From assembly GCF_019443965.1 (NCBI RefSeq), contig NZ_CP040814.1:682001-746000 (forward strand): 64,000 bases of DNA, given 5' to 3'. The stretch is from Salinibacterium sp. M195. GTDB lineage: Bacteria > Actinomycetota > Actinomycetes > Actinomycetales > Microbacteriaceae. Position 1 is the stretch's first letter. Each line of letters starts with the position of its first letter. The position numbers and the translations under genes were made by a program. Below the pieces are notes generated by a model. The model searched no databases, was not told the origin of the DNA, and worked only from the letters and a program-made list of their open reading frames with translations. Positions 36,027-43,993 of the stretch are shown here, one piece after another.

Positions 36027-36770
36027 GTGACAATTCTCGAGGTATGCCTTGACGATATTGGCGGAGCTCTCGATGCTGAACAGGCCGGAGCTCAACGTAT
36101 TGAGCTCTGTGCAGCTCTCGACACTGGCGGCATAACGCCCAGCCTCGGCACAGTGTCGTCGGTACTCGCCTCGCTCACATCGATGACGGTGATGGTGCTG
36201 ATTCGCCAGCGTGGTGGAGACTTCGTGTACTCCCCAGCTGAAGTTGACGCGATGGTTGCCGATATCCGTTCGATGCGGGATCTGCCTCGCGGCGAAGGCG
36301 TCACTCTAGGCTTCGTCATCGGTGCCCTCACGCCGCAGGGAACGGTGGATAGCGCAGCAACGGCAGCGCTCGTCGACGCAGCGGACGTGCATCCGGTGAC
36401 ATTCCATAAAGCGTTTGATCTCGTTGTTGACCATGCAGCGGCGCTAGAAACGCTCATCGCGCTGGGCATCCCGCGCGTGCTGACCTCGGGCGGAGCGTCA
36501 AGCGTTCTCGAGGGTGCTGACGTCATGGCCGCCCTCGTAGCGCAGGCCGGCGAACGCCTCACCATTCTTGCGGGCGGCGGTGTTCGGGCACACAACGCTC
36601 AAGAGATTCTGAACCGCACGGGTGTCACCGAACTTCACTTTCGGGCACCCGTCGAAATCGCGAGCAACGGTTATCAGGGGGGTGCATCCGCACTGTATGA
36701 CAGCGGAAGCCGCACCGTAACCTCACCAGAACTGGTTCGCGCAATGCACGCTGCCGTGGCACCACTGTGA
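36027..36770 (+). CDS. CutC-family TIM-barrel protein
   Basis: 247 residues with a GTG start one base after the asparaginase stop. The CutC landmarks are LEVCLDDIGGALDAEQAGAQ, RIELCAALDTGGITPSLG, VLIRQRGGDFVYS, VTFHKAFDLV, VLTSGGASS and ILAGGGVRAHNA. The family was named for copper tolerance in E. coli, but a metabolic role is often suspected because it has a TIM-barrel fold. The setting between asparaginase and a sugar kinase supports a catabolic role here; that is an inference. Confidence 0.88.
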   Translation: MTILEVCLDDIGGALDAEQAGAQRIELCAALDTGGITPSLGTVSSVLASLTSMTVMVLIRQRGGDFVYSPAEVDAMVADIRSMRDLPRGEGVTLGFVIGALTPQGTVDSAATAALVDAADVHPVTFHKAFDLVVDHAAALETLIALGIPRVLTSGGASSVLEGADVMAALVAQAGERLTILAGGGVRAHNAQEILNRTGVTELHFRAPVEIASNGYQGGASALYDSGSRTVTSPELVRAMHAAVAPL

Positions 36771-37750
36771 GCGCTGTGACCGAGACTAAAGCCGAGACCG
36801 AGTTTCTGGATGTCGTCGTTGCCGTCGATCTTGGTGGCACTGCGCTGAAAGGTTCGCTCGTTTCGGCGACGGGAGAAACAGTAGCGACGAGAACGCAAGC
36901 TACCCCTGCCGAGGGAATCATCGAGGCGCTGCTGGCGCTTATCGCTGAGCTGATGGATGACGCTTCGCGATACTCGCGCCGGGTTGTTGCCGCCGCCGTC
37001 GTTACGCCAGGCATGGTCGACGAGCTTGCCGGGGTCGTCACGTATGCGTCGAATCTGAACTGGCGAAACGTGCCCCTGCTCGCTGAGCTGCAAAGCAAGC
37101 TCAACATTCCCGTTGCTGTCGGCCACGACGTGCGCGCCGCAGGCTTGGCCGAAAGTCGGCTCGGTGCCGCTAAAGGTATCGAAGATTTCACCCTCATCCC
37201 GATCGGTACCGGAATGGCGGCAGCGCTAGTTTCTGCCACCGGACCGATCCGGGGAGCGCTCGGAGCTGCCGGCGAAATCGGGCACATCCCCATCGTTCAG
37301 GGCGGCGAACTCTGTACGTGCGGTCAGCGCGGCTGCCTCGAAGTGTATGTCTCGGGTGCGGGAGTTGCCCGTCGTTATGCCGCCCGCGCCGGCCGAACGC
37401 TGTCCTCGCGCGACATCGTCGCGCGGCTGGGAACCGACCCCGACGCTGATGCGGTGTGGGATGACGCCACCCGAGCCTTGGCTCAGGGACTCGCGACTGT
37501 CACTCTCTTGCTCGATCCCGGCGTCATCGTTCTCGGCGGCGGCTTCTCGCAGGCTGGTTCCGCGCTGCTCGACCCCGTCACCCACCACCTGCAGGAGTCA
37601 CTCGCGTGGCGAGATGCGCCACAAGTGGTGCTCTCGAGCCTGGGCGGCGATGCGGGACGAATCGGAGCCGCGCTCCTCGCGTTCGCAAAAGTGGGCCGTC
37701 TCGATGTAGCCGACGCTTGGGTGCGCGACGCCGAGCGAGTGTCGCTCTAA
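36767..37750 (+). CDS. ROK-family sugar kinase
   Basis: 327 residues with a GTG start overlapping the CutC stop by 4 bases. AVDLGGTALKGSLVSATGE binds phosphate, GHDVRAAGLAESRLGAAKG holds the catalytic Asp, GEIGHIPI is the ExGH motif and CTCGQRGCLE is the zinc site. No DNA-binding domain. It resembles the ROK kinase at 13654 (shared HDVRAAG core), so the two probably arose by duplication. It would phosphorylate the sugar released or imported by this locus. Confidence 0.88.
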   Translation: MSAVTETKAETEFLDVVVAVDLGGTALKGSLVSATGETVATRTQATPAEGIIEALLALIAELMDDASRYSRRVVAAAVVTPGMVDELAGVVTYASNLNWRNVPLLAELQSKLNIPVAVGHDVRAAGLAESRLGAAKGIEDFTLIPIGTGMAAALVSATGPIRGALGAAGEIGHIPIVQGGELCTCGQRGCLEVYVSGAGVARRYAARAGRTLSSRDIVARLGTDPDADAVWDDATRALAQGLATVTLLLDPGVIVLGGGFSQAGSALLDPVTHHLQESLAWRDAPQVVLSSLGGDAGRIGAALLAFAKVGRLDVADAWVRDAERVSL

Positions 37751-37811
37751 CCTCGCTGTCGCGTTGCTCTAGCGCGCGCGAACGGCCAGCCAGAATGCTC
37801 GAGAGGAAACC

Positions 37812-38843
37812 ATGACCGGGATCGCGATCATTGGCCGTGGCGCGATGGGGGCAACCCACGCCCGCGCTCTAGCCTCCCTCGGTCGGGCTGAGCAGATCAA
37901 GTATGTTGTTGCCCGCACCGCAGGGGGCGTGGCGGAAGCGGCACCCGGGGCATCCGTCATCAGTGACTTCGAGGTTGTTCTCAACGACCCGGAAGTCGAT
38001 GTGGTGTCGATTTGCACCCCCACCGGGACGCATCGCGAATTGGCCGTTCAGGCGTTGCGGGCAGGCAAAAACGTTCTGCTTGAGAAGCCGATTGCGTTGA
38101 CCATGGATGACGGCCGAGCGATCTGCGACGAAGCTCAGCGCAGCGGAAAAGTGTTCATGGTGGCCCAGGTCGTGCGGTTCTTTGACGGCTACCGGCAGCT
38201 TGCCGACGATGTCGCCGCCGGAAAACTCGGCCGACTCGTGTCAGCACGGGCCACTCGACTCAGCAGCAAACCCGACTGGGCCGACTGGTTGCGAGACTTT
38301 GCCGAAGCCGGCGGGATGCTTGTCGACTTTGGTATTCACGATTTTGATCAAATGAACCTGCTGCTTGGTGATCCAGTGGAGGTGTCCGCAACGGGGCCGT
38401 CTCTGACCGGTGCACGGAACGCTACGGGACCGGTAGAGACAACAATCACCTACCGTGACGGCGGAATTGGGCAAGTGTTGAGCTACGCCGACCTGCCTAG
38501 CGGTGCGCCATTTCGCAGTTCTGTCGAGGTGGTCGGCACGGGAGGTTTCGCGCAGTATGAGTACGCGGCCGAATCCCCGGTGTCGCCAGCGGTATCGCGC
38601 TATTCGCTCTCGGCGGTGGCGCGGGACTCTCGGGTTTCCTTGGCAGCCGAGGATCCTTACGCGCGACAGCTCGAGTACTTTCTCGACTGCGTTGCCCGAG
38701 AGGCTGAGCCGAGCTTCTGTCCGACGCCGTCTGCGCTAGTGGCCCTAGAAGTTGCTCTTGCGGCAACCACGTCGTTAGAGCTCGGGGCGCCGGTACGACT
38801 GGATTCGGACTCTGCTTCAGATCCGGCTGCGGCTGACGCCTAG
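37812..38843 (+). CDS. Gfo/Idh/MocA-family oxidoreductase
   Basis: 343 residues. The NAD(P) fold starts IAIIGRGAMGATHARALASL; the catalytic EKPIALTMDDGRAICDEA and DFGIHDFDQMNLLLG are intact. The family oxidises or reduces sugars, inositols and sugar amines at a carbinol carbon. GAGAGGAAACC precedes the ATG. It is last in the operon, and its stop overlaps the convergent redoxin gene by 4 bases. Confidence 0.88.
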   Translation: MTGIAIIGRGAMGATHARALASLGRAEQIKYVVARTAGGVAEAAPGASVISDFEVVLNDPEVDVVSICTPTGTHRELAVQALRAGKNVLLEKPIALTMDDGRAICDEAQRSGKVFMVAQVVRFFDGYRQLADDVAAGKLGRLVSARATRLSSKPDWADWLRDFAEAGGMLVDFGIHDFDQMNLLLGDPVEVSATGPSLTGARNATGPVETTITYRDGGIGQVLSYADLPSGAPFRSSVEVVGTGGFAQYEYAAESPVSPAVSRYSLSAVARDSRVSLAAEDPYARQLEYFLDCVAREAEPSFCPTPSALVALEVALAATTSLELGAPVRLDSDSASDPAAADA

Positions 38844-39676
38844 CGCGCGCGGATGCCGTGCTGGTCGAGCACGTCAAGGAACGTTGTCGGTTCGGGGCGC
38901 ACGCGATGGTTATCGGTTTGTTCCGCCCACAGCACCATTCCGGTGTGGTCGGTAATGATCACGGTGGGCACAACAGTGTCGCCACCGGCTGGAGTCCCGG
39001 CACTGAAAATGACCGGAGTACCGCCGGATTGCACGAGGTCGAGCGCTGCCGCAGCCGCGCCATCCGCATCAATGTAGAAGTTGACGGGGATGTCGAAGCG
39101 TTGCGAAAGCTCCACAGTGTCTTCTGGCTTTTGGGGGCTGATGATCGCCACGGCGACACCGCGTCGATCGAGTTCGCGATATTGGTCAGCGATCTGAGCC
39201 ACCTGGGCCATGCAGAACGGGCACCAGTTGCCGCGAATGAACATAATCACGTGTGGTTGGTGAGTGAGCACGGTGCTGTCGACAACGTCGCCATCCACAG
39301 TCGTGAGGGGAAACAGCGGCAGCGGTTCGTCGACGCGCACCGGTCGTGCGGAGACGTGCTGCACGGAGTACCAATAGTTGTAGCCGAGGATCACGGCGAG
39401 GCCGAGCACAGCAACGAACACGGCAAAAGGCCCGGCAACGATCGACCCGACAATACCGACGACGGCAACGGCGAGCTGCACCCACGGATGCCGGCGCTGC
39501 ACGACAACGAGGCGTGTCATGAGAAGCCCCAAATAGAGTGCGTACGCAGCCCACGGCAGGGCGGCGGCGAGCCACCACGGTTGCGCTGCGGTGATGGCGC
39601 GAATGATCACTAGCGCTATGACGACAGCGGCGATTGCTCCGGTCGCTTCGCCGTAGACCCGTTTGATGAGTTGCAT
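38840..39676 (-). CDS. Membrane-anchored redoxin (AhpC/TSA or TlpA-like)
   Basis: 278 residues. Residues 1-100 contain three to four membrane helices (IAAVVIALVIIRAI, LPWAAYALYLGLLM, LAVAVVGIVGSIVAGPFAVF). The C-terminal 170 residues form a thioredoxin-like redoxin domain with GNWCPFCMAQVAQ (CxxC), VAVAIISPQKPEDTVELSQR and VVPTVIITDHTGMV. It probably handles thiol redox or peroxide near the membrane. The topology places the domain on one side; which side needs a charge-based prediction. Confidence 0.8.
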   Translation of the reverse strand: MQLIKRVYGEATGAIAAVVIALVIIRAITAAQPWWLAAALPWAAYALYLGLLMTRLVVVQRRHPWVQLAVAVVGIVGSIVAGPFAVFVAVLGLAVILGYNYWYSVQHVSARPVRVDEPLPLFPLTTVDGDVVDSTVLTHQPHVIMFIRGNWCPFCMAQVAQIADQYRELDRRGVAVAIISPQKPEDTVELSQRFDIPVNFYIDADGAAAAALDLVQSGGTPVIFSAGTPAGGDTVVPTVIITDHTGMVLWAEQTDNHRVRPEPTTFLDVLDQHGIRAR

Positions 39677-39788
39677 GGGGTGCCGAGTTCCTTCGTGATC
39701 GTGCTGCAGAGTGCGGATAGCGACGCTAGCACGCGGCGTGATTTAGCAGCTGACGCTGACGCTGACGCTCTCTACCCGTGCTGGCGCT

Positions 39789-40256
39789 CTACGTGACGCG
39801 ATAGGCACGATAACGCACGGTGTCTGCTTCTCGCACACACGAGGCGACAAAGAGTGAGTGCTGGAGATGTGCGAGCCGAGGAGACGATGTTTCGATCCGG
39901 AGCGTGGTGCGGAAGTAATACTGGGTCGGGTCGATCTCATCGCCGTGGAGGAGGGCTTCGAGAACGTCAGGCGAACCACTGCGCACGCCCGAAACTTCGA
40001 TGTAGATCAGTTCGCCTTCTGACGTTTGAGCCGAGTAGCGTCCGTCAATGTCGATGGCTCCGTCGGGCCGCACGAGTTGCCAGTCGGCACCACCGGGCAG
40101 GATTTTCGCGTCGAACGATCCGGTGATCTGCCCGCCGACAATGTCAATCACTCGCCGGTGCCCGGCGCGAGTCACCCCGTAATCCGCGACGCCGCCAACT
40201 TGCACGGTGACGTCGAAGGCGGGGTCAAGTGCCGGAACCGCAGGGGTGAGAATCAT
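39789..40256 (-). CDS. DUF3237-family protein
   Basis: 155 residues. DUF3237 landmarks: VTRAGHRRVIDIVGGQITG, ILPGGADWQLVRPDGAIDID and YFRTTLRIETSSPRL. The function of the family is unknown; members are small beta-barrel proteins often found near aromatic or terpenoid degradation genes. The start overlaps the upstream flavin monooxygenase stop by 4 bases, so it is probably an accessory of that enzyme. Upstream of its 3' side lies a triple TGACGC repeat near 39756, with no evident role. Confidence 0.85.
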   Translation of the reverse strand: MILTPAVPALDPAFDVTVQVGGVADYGVTRAGHRRVIDIVGGQITGSFDAKILPGGADWQLVRPDGAIDIDGRYSAQTSEGELIYIEVSGVRSGSPDVLEALLHGDEIDPTQYYFRTTLRIETSSPRLAHLQHSLFVASCVREADTVRYRAYRVT

Positions 40257-41518
40257 CGGTGGTTTTCCTCGCGTGCGACCGAGAGGGTGGGGCGTTCGTT
40301 CAAGAGTTGCGGGTTGAAGCCAGCGGCACGCTTGTATTGGTCGGCGATCGCCGCTAGCTCTTCGGCTGAAGCCACGTCGTGGATGTTGGCGAAACCGTCG
40401 GGTGCCCGCTCGTACGCAAGCTGCATGACACGTTCCGGTCCCAGCGAACGGTTACTGAGAGTTAGGCCAGCCGTGAGGGGAAGGCGAAGCTGCTCGTAGG
40501 AGAGAAGCGCGGCGTCGATGGACTCGGCGGTGGCGAGATGGTTCGCGATAGTACGAGCGTCGATGATCGCCTGCGATGCGCCATTCGATCCGATCGGGTA
40601 CATCGCGTGGGCTGCATCGCCCAACAAGGTCTGCCGGTCGAAGGTCCAGCGGTCGACGGGGTATCGATCGACCATCGGATACTCGAGAACTTCGTCTGCA
40701 GCACCGATCAGGGTGGGGATGTCGATCCACTCGAATTGCCACTCGCGAAAGAGGTCAACGATCCGCTGTTTATCTACCGCGAGGTTCCAGTTGTTGAGAC
40801 CGTCGTGGTCACCGTCGATCCGTTTCTCGGCGATGAAGTTGATGCGGGCGAGCCCGTCGTCGCCGGCTTCGGAGAGTGGATACGCCACAAACTTCTGCCG
40901 GCCGTCGCCCGCCATGAACATGGAACGTCCGTCGAGGAACGGCTTTACTCGTGCCGTTCCGCGCCAGAGCATGAGCCCGTTCCACACGGGGGCGCCCTCA
41001 GCGGGGTAACGCTGTTTGCGAATGGCGCTGTGGATGCCGTCGGCCGCAATTACGACATCGGCAACATCCGTGTGCTCAGCGCCGTCTCGCCCGCGAATGT
41101 GCACGGTTTGGCCTTCGTCGCGCAGTTCGGTGCTGATAACGGGCGAGCCGAGCACGATTGACCCCGGCAGCCGTGTTTCGACGGCATCACGCAACAGCAT
41201 TTGCAGCTCGCCGCGGTGCACCGAGTACTGCGGCCACGCGTAGCCGGCCGAAATTCCGCGCGGTTCAGACCAGATTTCGTGGCCGAAGCAGTTGAAGTAC
41301 TTGAGCGTGCTGGTCGGCACCCCCAGCCGGGCGAGTTCATCGCCAAGACCCAGTTCGGTGAGTTCGCGCACGGCGTGCGGGAGCAGGTTGATGCCGACTC
41401 CGAGGGGACGCAGCTCGGTGACCGACTCGTAGATTGTGACTTCGGTGATCCCGGCGGCGTGCAGGGAGAGGGCGGTGGCGAGACCGCCTATGCCGGCGCC
41501 AGCAATGATCACCTTCAT
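40253..41518 (-). CDS. FAD-dependent monooxygenase (group A, PhzS/salicylate hydroxylase-like)
   Basis: 421 residues. The FAD motif is VIIAGAGIGGLATALSLHAA, the DG motif is VVIAADGIHSAIRKQRY and the GD motif is TLLGDAAHAMYPIGSNGASQ. VGINLLPHAVRELTELGLGD is close to the PhzS and flavin-dependent hydroxylase group. It hydroxylates an aromatic or unsaturated ring using NAD(P)H and oxygen. It overlaps the TetR gene stop and the DUF3237 start, forming a three-gene unit. Confidence 0.88.
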   Translation of the reverse strand: MKVIIAGAGIGGLATALSLHAAGITEVTIYESVTELRPLGVGINLLPHAVRELTELGLGDELARLGVPTSTLKYFNCFGHEIWSEPRGISAGYAWPQYSVHRGELQMLLRDAVETRLPGSIVLGSPVISTELRDEGQTVHIRGRDGAEHTDVADVVIAADGIHSAIRKQRYPAEGAPVWNGLMLWRGTARVKPFLDGRSMFMAGDGRQKFVAYPLSEAGDDGLARINFIAEKRIDGDHDGLNNWNLAVDKQRIVDLFREWQFEWIDIPTLIGAADEVLEYPMVDRYPVDRWTFDRQTLLGDAAHAMYPIGSNGASQAIIDARTIANHLATAESIDAALLSYEQLRLPLTAGLTLSNRSLGPERVMQLAYERAPDGFANIHDVASAEELAAIADQYKRAAGFNPQLLNERPTLSVAREENHR

Positions 41519-42207
41519 CGGGGAGCTTCCTCTGCCGTCGGTCGGGCGGTGCGGGCAGCCGAGTCGAGGATGAGGTCGACGCCAAGCCGGAAAATATCGG
41601 TGTCGCGCAAGCCGCGCAGCTCGGCGGCCACCGCAGCGATGTGAACGTGCTTCACCGGATCAACGAGCAAGGGGCCATCGAACCAGGTGTCGAGGTCGGC
41701 GTCGGTGGAGCCGTCGGCCGCTCGACTGCGCGCCATTCCGGCGACTTCCGAGAGCACGTACGACGAGAACAGGGCGTAGTGGTTCACGAGTTCGCTACCG
41801 TCGAGACCGGCGTCGGCGAACGCCGCGAGAATGAATTCGATGGTCGCGATCTCGGCCGGACCATTGGTCGTGAGCACCGTTGCTTCCATGGCAATGGCGG
41901 GATGCTCGACATACGTTTCTAATGTGATCCACGCCAGCTGGCGCAGTCGTTCTCGCCAGTCGGAGTCAGTGTTTATCCGGCTCAGCGTCGTCGACTGGAG
42001 TTCATCGAGCAGAGCACGCATGAGATCGTCTTTGCTCGTGAAGTGGCGGTAAACCGCGGTGGGGTCAACCCCGAGTTCCAAGCCGAGAGCCCGCACCGAG
42101 ACGGCTGCATTCTGCGGGCGCGCCGCAATTTCGAGGCCGGCCCTCACGATCGTGTCGCGGCTTAGGCGCTTCGATGGCTGTTCTTTTGCTGATGTTTTTG
42201 CGTCCAC
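41515..42207 (-). CDS. TetR-family transcriptional regulator
   Basis: 230 residues from the GTG at 42207. SRDTIVRAGLEIAARPQNAA, then VSVRALGLELGVDPTAVYRH and FTSKDDLMRALLDEL form the helix-turn-helix domain; the C-terminal part resembles the TetR_C domain of Tn10-type regulators. The frame is open to GTG 42231. The strong ribosome site GGGAGGTGG points to out-of-frame ATGs at 42218 and 42215, an oddity reported separately. It likely represses its own operon and the divergent amidohydrolase/ABC genes. Confidence 0.87.
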   Translation of the reverse strand: MDAKTSAKEQPSKRLSRDTIVRAGLEIAARPQNAAVSVRALGLELGVDPTAVYRHFTSKDDLMRALLDELQSTTLSRINTDSDWRERLRQLAWITLETYVEHPAIAMEATVLTTNGPAEIATIEFILAAFADAGLDGSELVNHYALFSSYVLSEVAGMARSRAADGSTDADLDTWFDGPLLVDPVKHVHIAAVAAELRGLRDTDIFRLGVDLILDSAARTARPTAEEAPR

Positions 42208-42247
42208 GCGTTCATCATAACCACCTCCCACAATAATGTCATCACTG

Positions 42248-42277
42248 TTGACAACGCTGTTGTGTTCGCTCTAACAT
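42248..42277 (+). promoter_or_regulatory. Promoter with overlapping TetR-type operator for the amidohydrolase operon
   Basis: TTGACA (42248-42253), 18 bases, TAACAT (42272-42277), 36 bases before the GTG start. The inverted repeat ACAAC-GCT-GTTGT (42251-42263) overlaps the -35 box and spacer, a typical repressor position. It lies between the divergent TetR gene and its presumed target. Confidence 0.5.
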
Positions 42278-42312
42278 CGCCACAACCGTTCGACGACGAA
42301 GGGATGTATACG

Positions 42313-43965
42313 GTGGCGAAAGCAGACGTGATCTTTATTGGCGGCCAGGTCTTCACCGGCACTGGACTACCCCTGACCGACCACGCGGTGGTGATCGCCG
42401 ATGGGGTCATCATCGACATCGTGCCGGCGGAGTCGATCGACCTCCATCGCAGCGACGCGACCCAGATCATTGATCTGCACGGCGGTCTTCTCGCTCCCGG
42501 ATTTCAGGATGCGCACATCCATCCGGTGGGCGGTGGTGTCGAACTGCTGCAGTGTTCGCTGACAGAGGCAGTAGACGCAGCAGACACCCTCGCAACGATT
42601 GCGACATACGCCGCGGAAAATCCCGAGGGCTGGATCAGCGGCGGAGGCTGGTCGATGGACCACTTTCCCGGTGGTGCTCCCGGGCGCCAGTTGCTGGATG
42701 ACATCATCGGCGATCGCCCCGTGCTGCTGAGCAGCCGCGATCACCACAGCGTCTGGGCTAGCTCCGCCGCCATTCGTGCGGCCGGTATCGATGCGTCAAC
42801 GCCCGATCCCATCGACGGTCGAATGGAACGCGAGGCCGACGGATTTCCCGCCGGCACCTTCCATGAAGGCGCTGGTGATCTCTTCGCCAACGTGCAACCC
42901 GGTGTCGACGCAGACCTGGCCTATGCTGGCCTGCTGCGGGCCCAAGAGGAACTTCTCAAACTGGGCATTACCGGCTGGCAGGATGCCATGATCGGCGACA
43001 GCGTGCCGACCTTACCCAGCAACTTGCCCGCCTATCGCCGCGCCATCGCCGAGGGAAAGCTGCTCGCCCACGTTGTCGGCGCGCAGTGGTGGGAACGAGC
43101 CCGTGGCGCCGATCAAATCGTGGGCATGGTGCAGCGTCGTGCTGAAGTCGAGGCGTTGGGCAGCGATCGATTGCAGCTCGGCACCGTAAAAATCATGATA
43201 GATGGTGTCGCAGAGAACTTCACCGCGGCAATGAAGAATCCATACCTCGACAGTCACGGGCACGAGACCGACAATTCCGGTCTCTCGTTCATCAACCCGC
43301 AACGACTGATCGAGTATGTGACTGAGCTCGACAGCGAGGGCTTTCAAGTGCACTTCCACGCGCTCGGAGATCGCGCGGTGAAAGAAGCTCTCGATTCGCT
43401 CGCGGCGGCACGCGCCATCAACGGAGTCTCTGATGGGCGTCACCACCTCGCGCATCTACAGGTTGTCTCTGAAGAAGATGCAGCGCGTTTTGCCCCGCTG
43501 GATGCGGTCGCCAACCTGCAACCGTTGTGGGCCTGCCATGAGGCCCAACTCGACGAGTTGACCCTCCCGTTTTTGCAGGAAGACTTGGCGGCACGGCAGT
43601 ACCCCTTCGGTGATCTGCACCGCCTCGACGCAAAGCTTGCCGCCGGAAGCGACTGGCCCGTATCGAGCCCAGATCCGATCGCGGCCATCCATATCGCGGT
43701 TAATCGAATCGCGCCAGAAACGGATGAAGTTGCCCTCGGTGGAGAGCAACAGTGCCTCGACCTCGAGACGGCCTTCGCGGCGTACACCTCCGGTTCGGCG
43801 TACGTGAACCATCGCGACCACGACACCGGATTTATCGCGCCCGGCTATCGCGCTGACCTTGTTGTGATCGAGCCAGACCCGTTCGGAGCACCGAGCAGCG
43901 AAATCTATCAGAGCACCGTCGTCTCGACCTGGATCGACGGCAAACCTGTCTACGTCCGCAACTGA
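42313..43965 (+). CDS. YtcJ-like amidohydrolase
   Basis: 550 residues. The metal-dependent hydrolase landmarks are GFQDAHIHPVGGG, LLSSRDHHSVWASSAA, KIMIDGVAENF, HFHALGDRAVKEALDSL and KLAAGSDWPVSSPDP. YtcJ-type enzymes hydrolyse amides or enol-type bonds in diverse small molecules. GAAGGG (42298-42303) sits directly against the ATG at 42304 and fits the GTG at 42313 better, so I used the latter. The ABC importer that follows probably brings in its substrate. Confidence 0.88.
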   Translation: MAKADVIFIGGQVFTGTGLPLTDHAVVIADGVIIDIVPAESIDLHRSDATQIIDLHGGLLAPGFQDAHIHPVGGGVELLQCSLTEAVDAADTLATIATYAAENPEGWISGGGWSMDHFPGGAPGRQLLDDIIGDRPVLLSSRDHHSVWASSAAIRAAGIDASTPDPIDGRMEREADGFPAGTFHEGAGDLFANVQPGVDADLAYAGLLRAQEELLKLGITGWQDAMIGDSVPTLPSNLPAYRRAIAEGKLLAHVVGAQWWERARGADQIVGMVQRRAEVEALGSDRLQLGTVKIMIDGVAENFTAAMKNPYLDSHGHETDNSGLSFINPQRLIEYVTELDSEGFQVHFHALGDRAVKEALDSLAAARAINGVSDGRHHLAHLQVVSEEDAARFAPLDAVANLQPLWACHEAQLDELTLPFLQEDLAARQYPFGDLHRLDAKLAAGSDWPVSSPDPIAAIHIAVNRIAPETDEVALGGEQQCLDLETAFAAYTSGSAYVNHRDHDTGFIAPGYRADLVVIEPDPFGAPSSEIYQSTVVSTWIDGKPVYVRN

Positions 43966-43993
43966 CCCACAGCATCCAATTGAGGAGCACGTA

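Noticed and set aside
36027..36770. Copper homeostasis as the role of the CutC protein.
   Set aside because: No copper transporter, chaperone or sensor is nearby; the gene is locked in a sugar/asparagine operon, so the name is not used for function.
39750..39770. Triple TGACGC tandem repeat between redoxin and DUF3237 genes.
   Set aside because: Too short and without symmetry to support a function.
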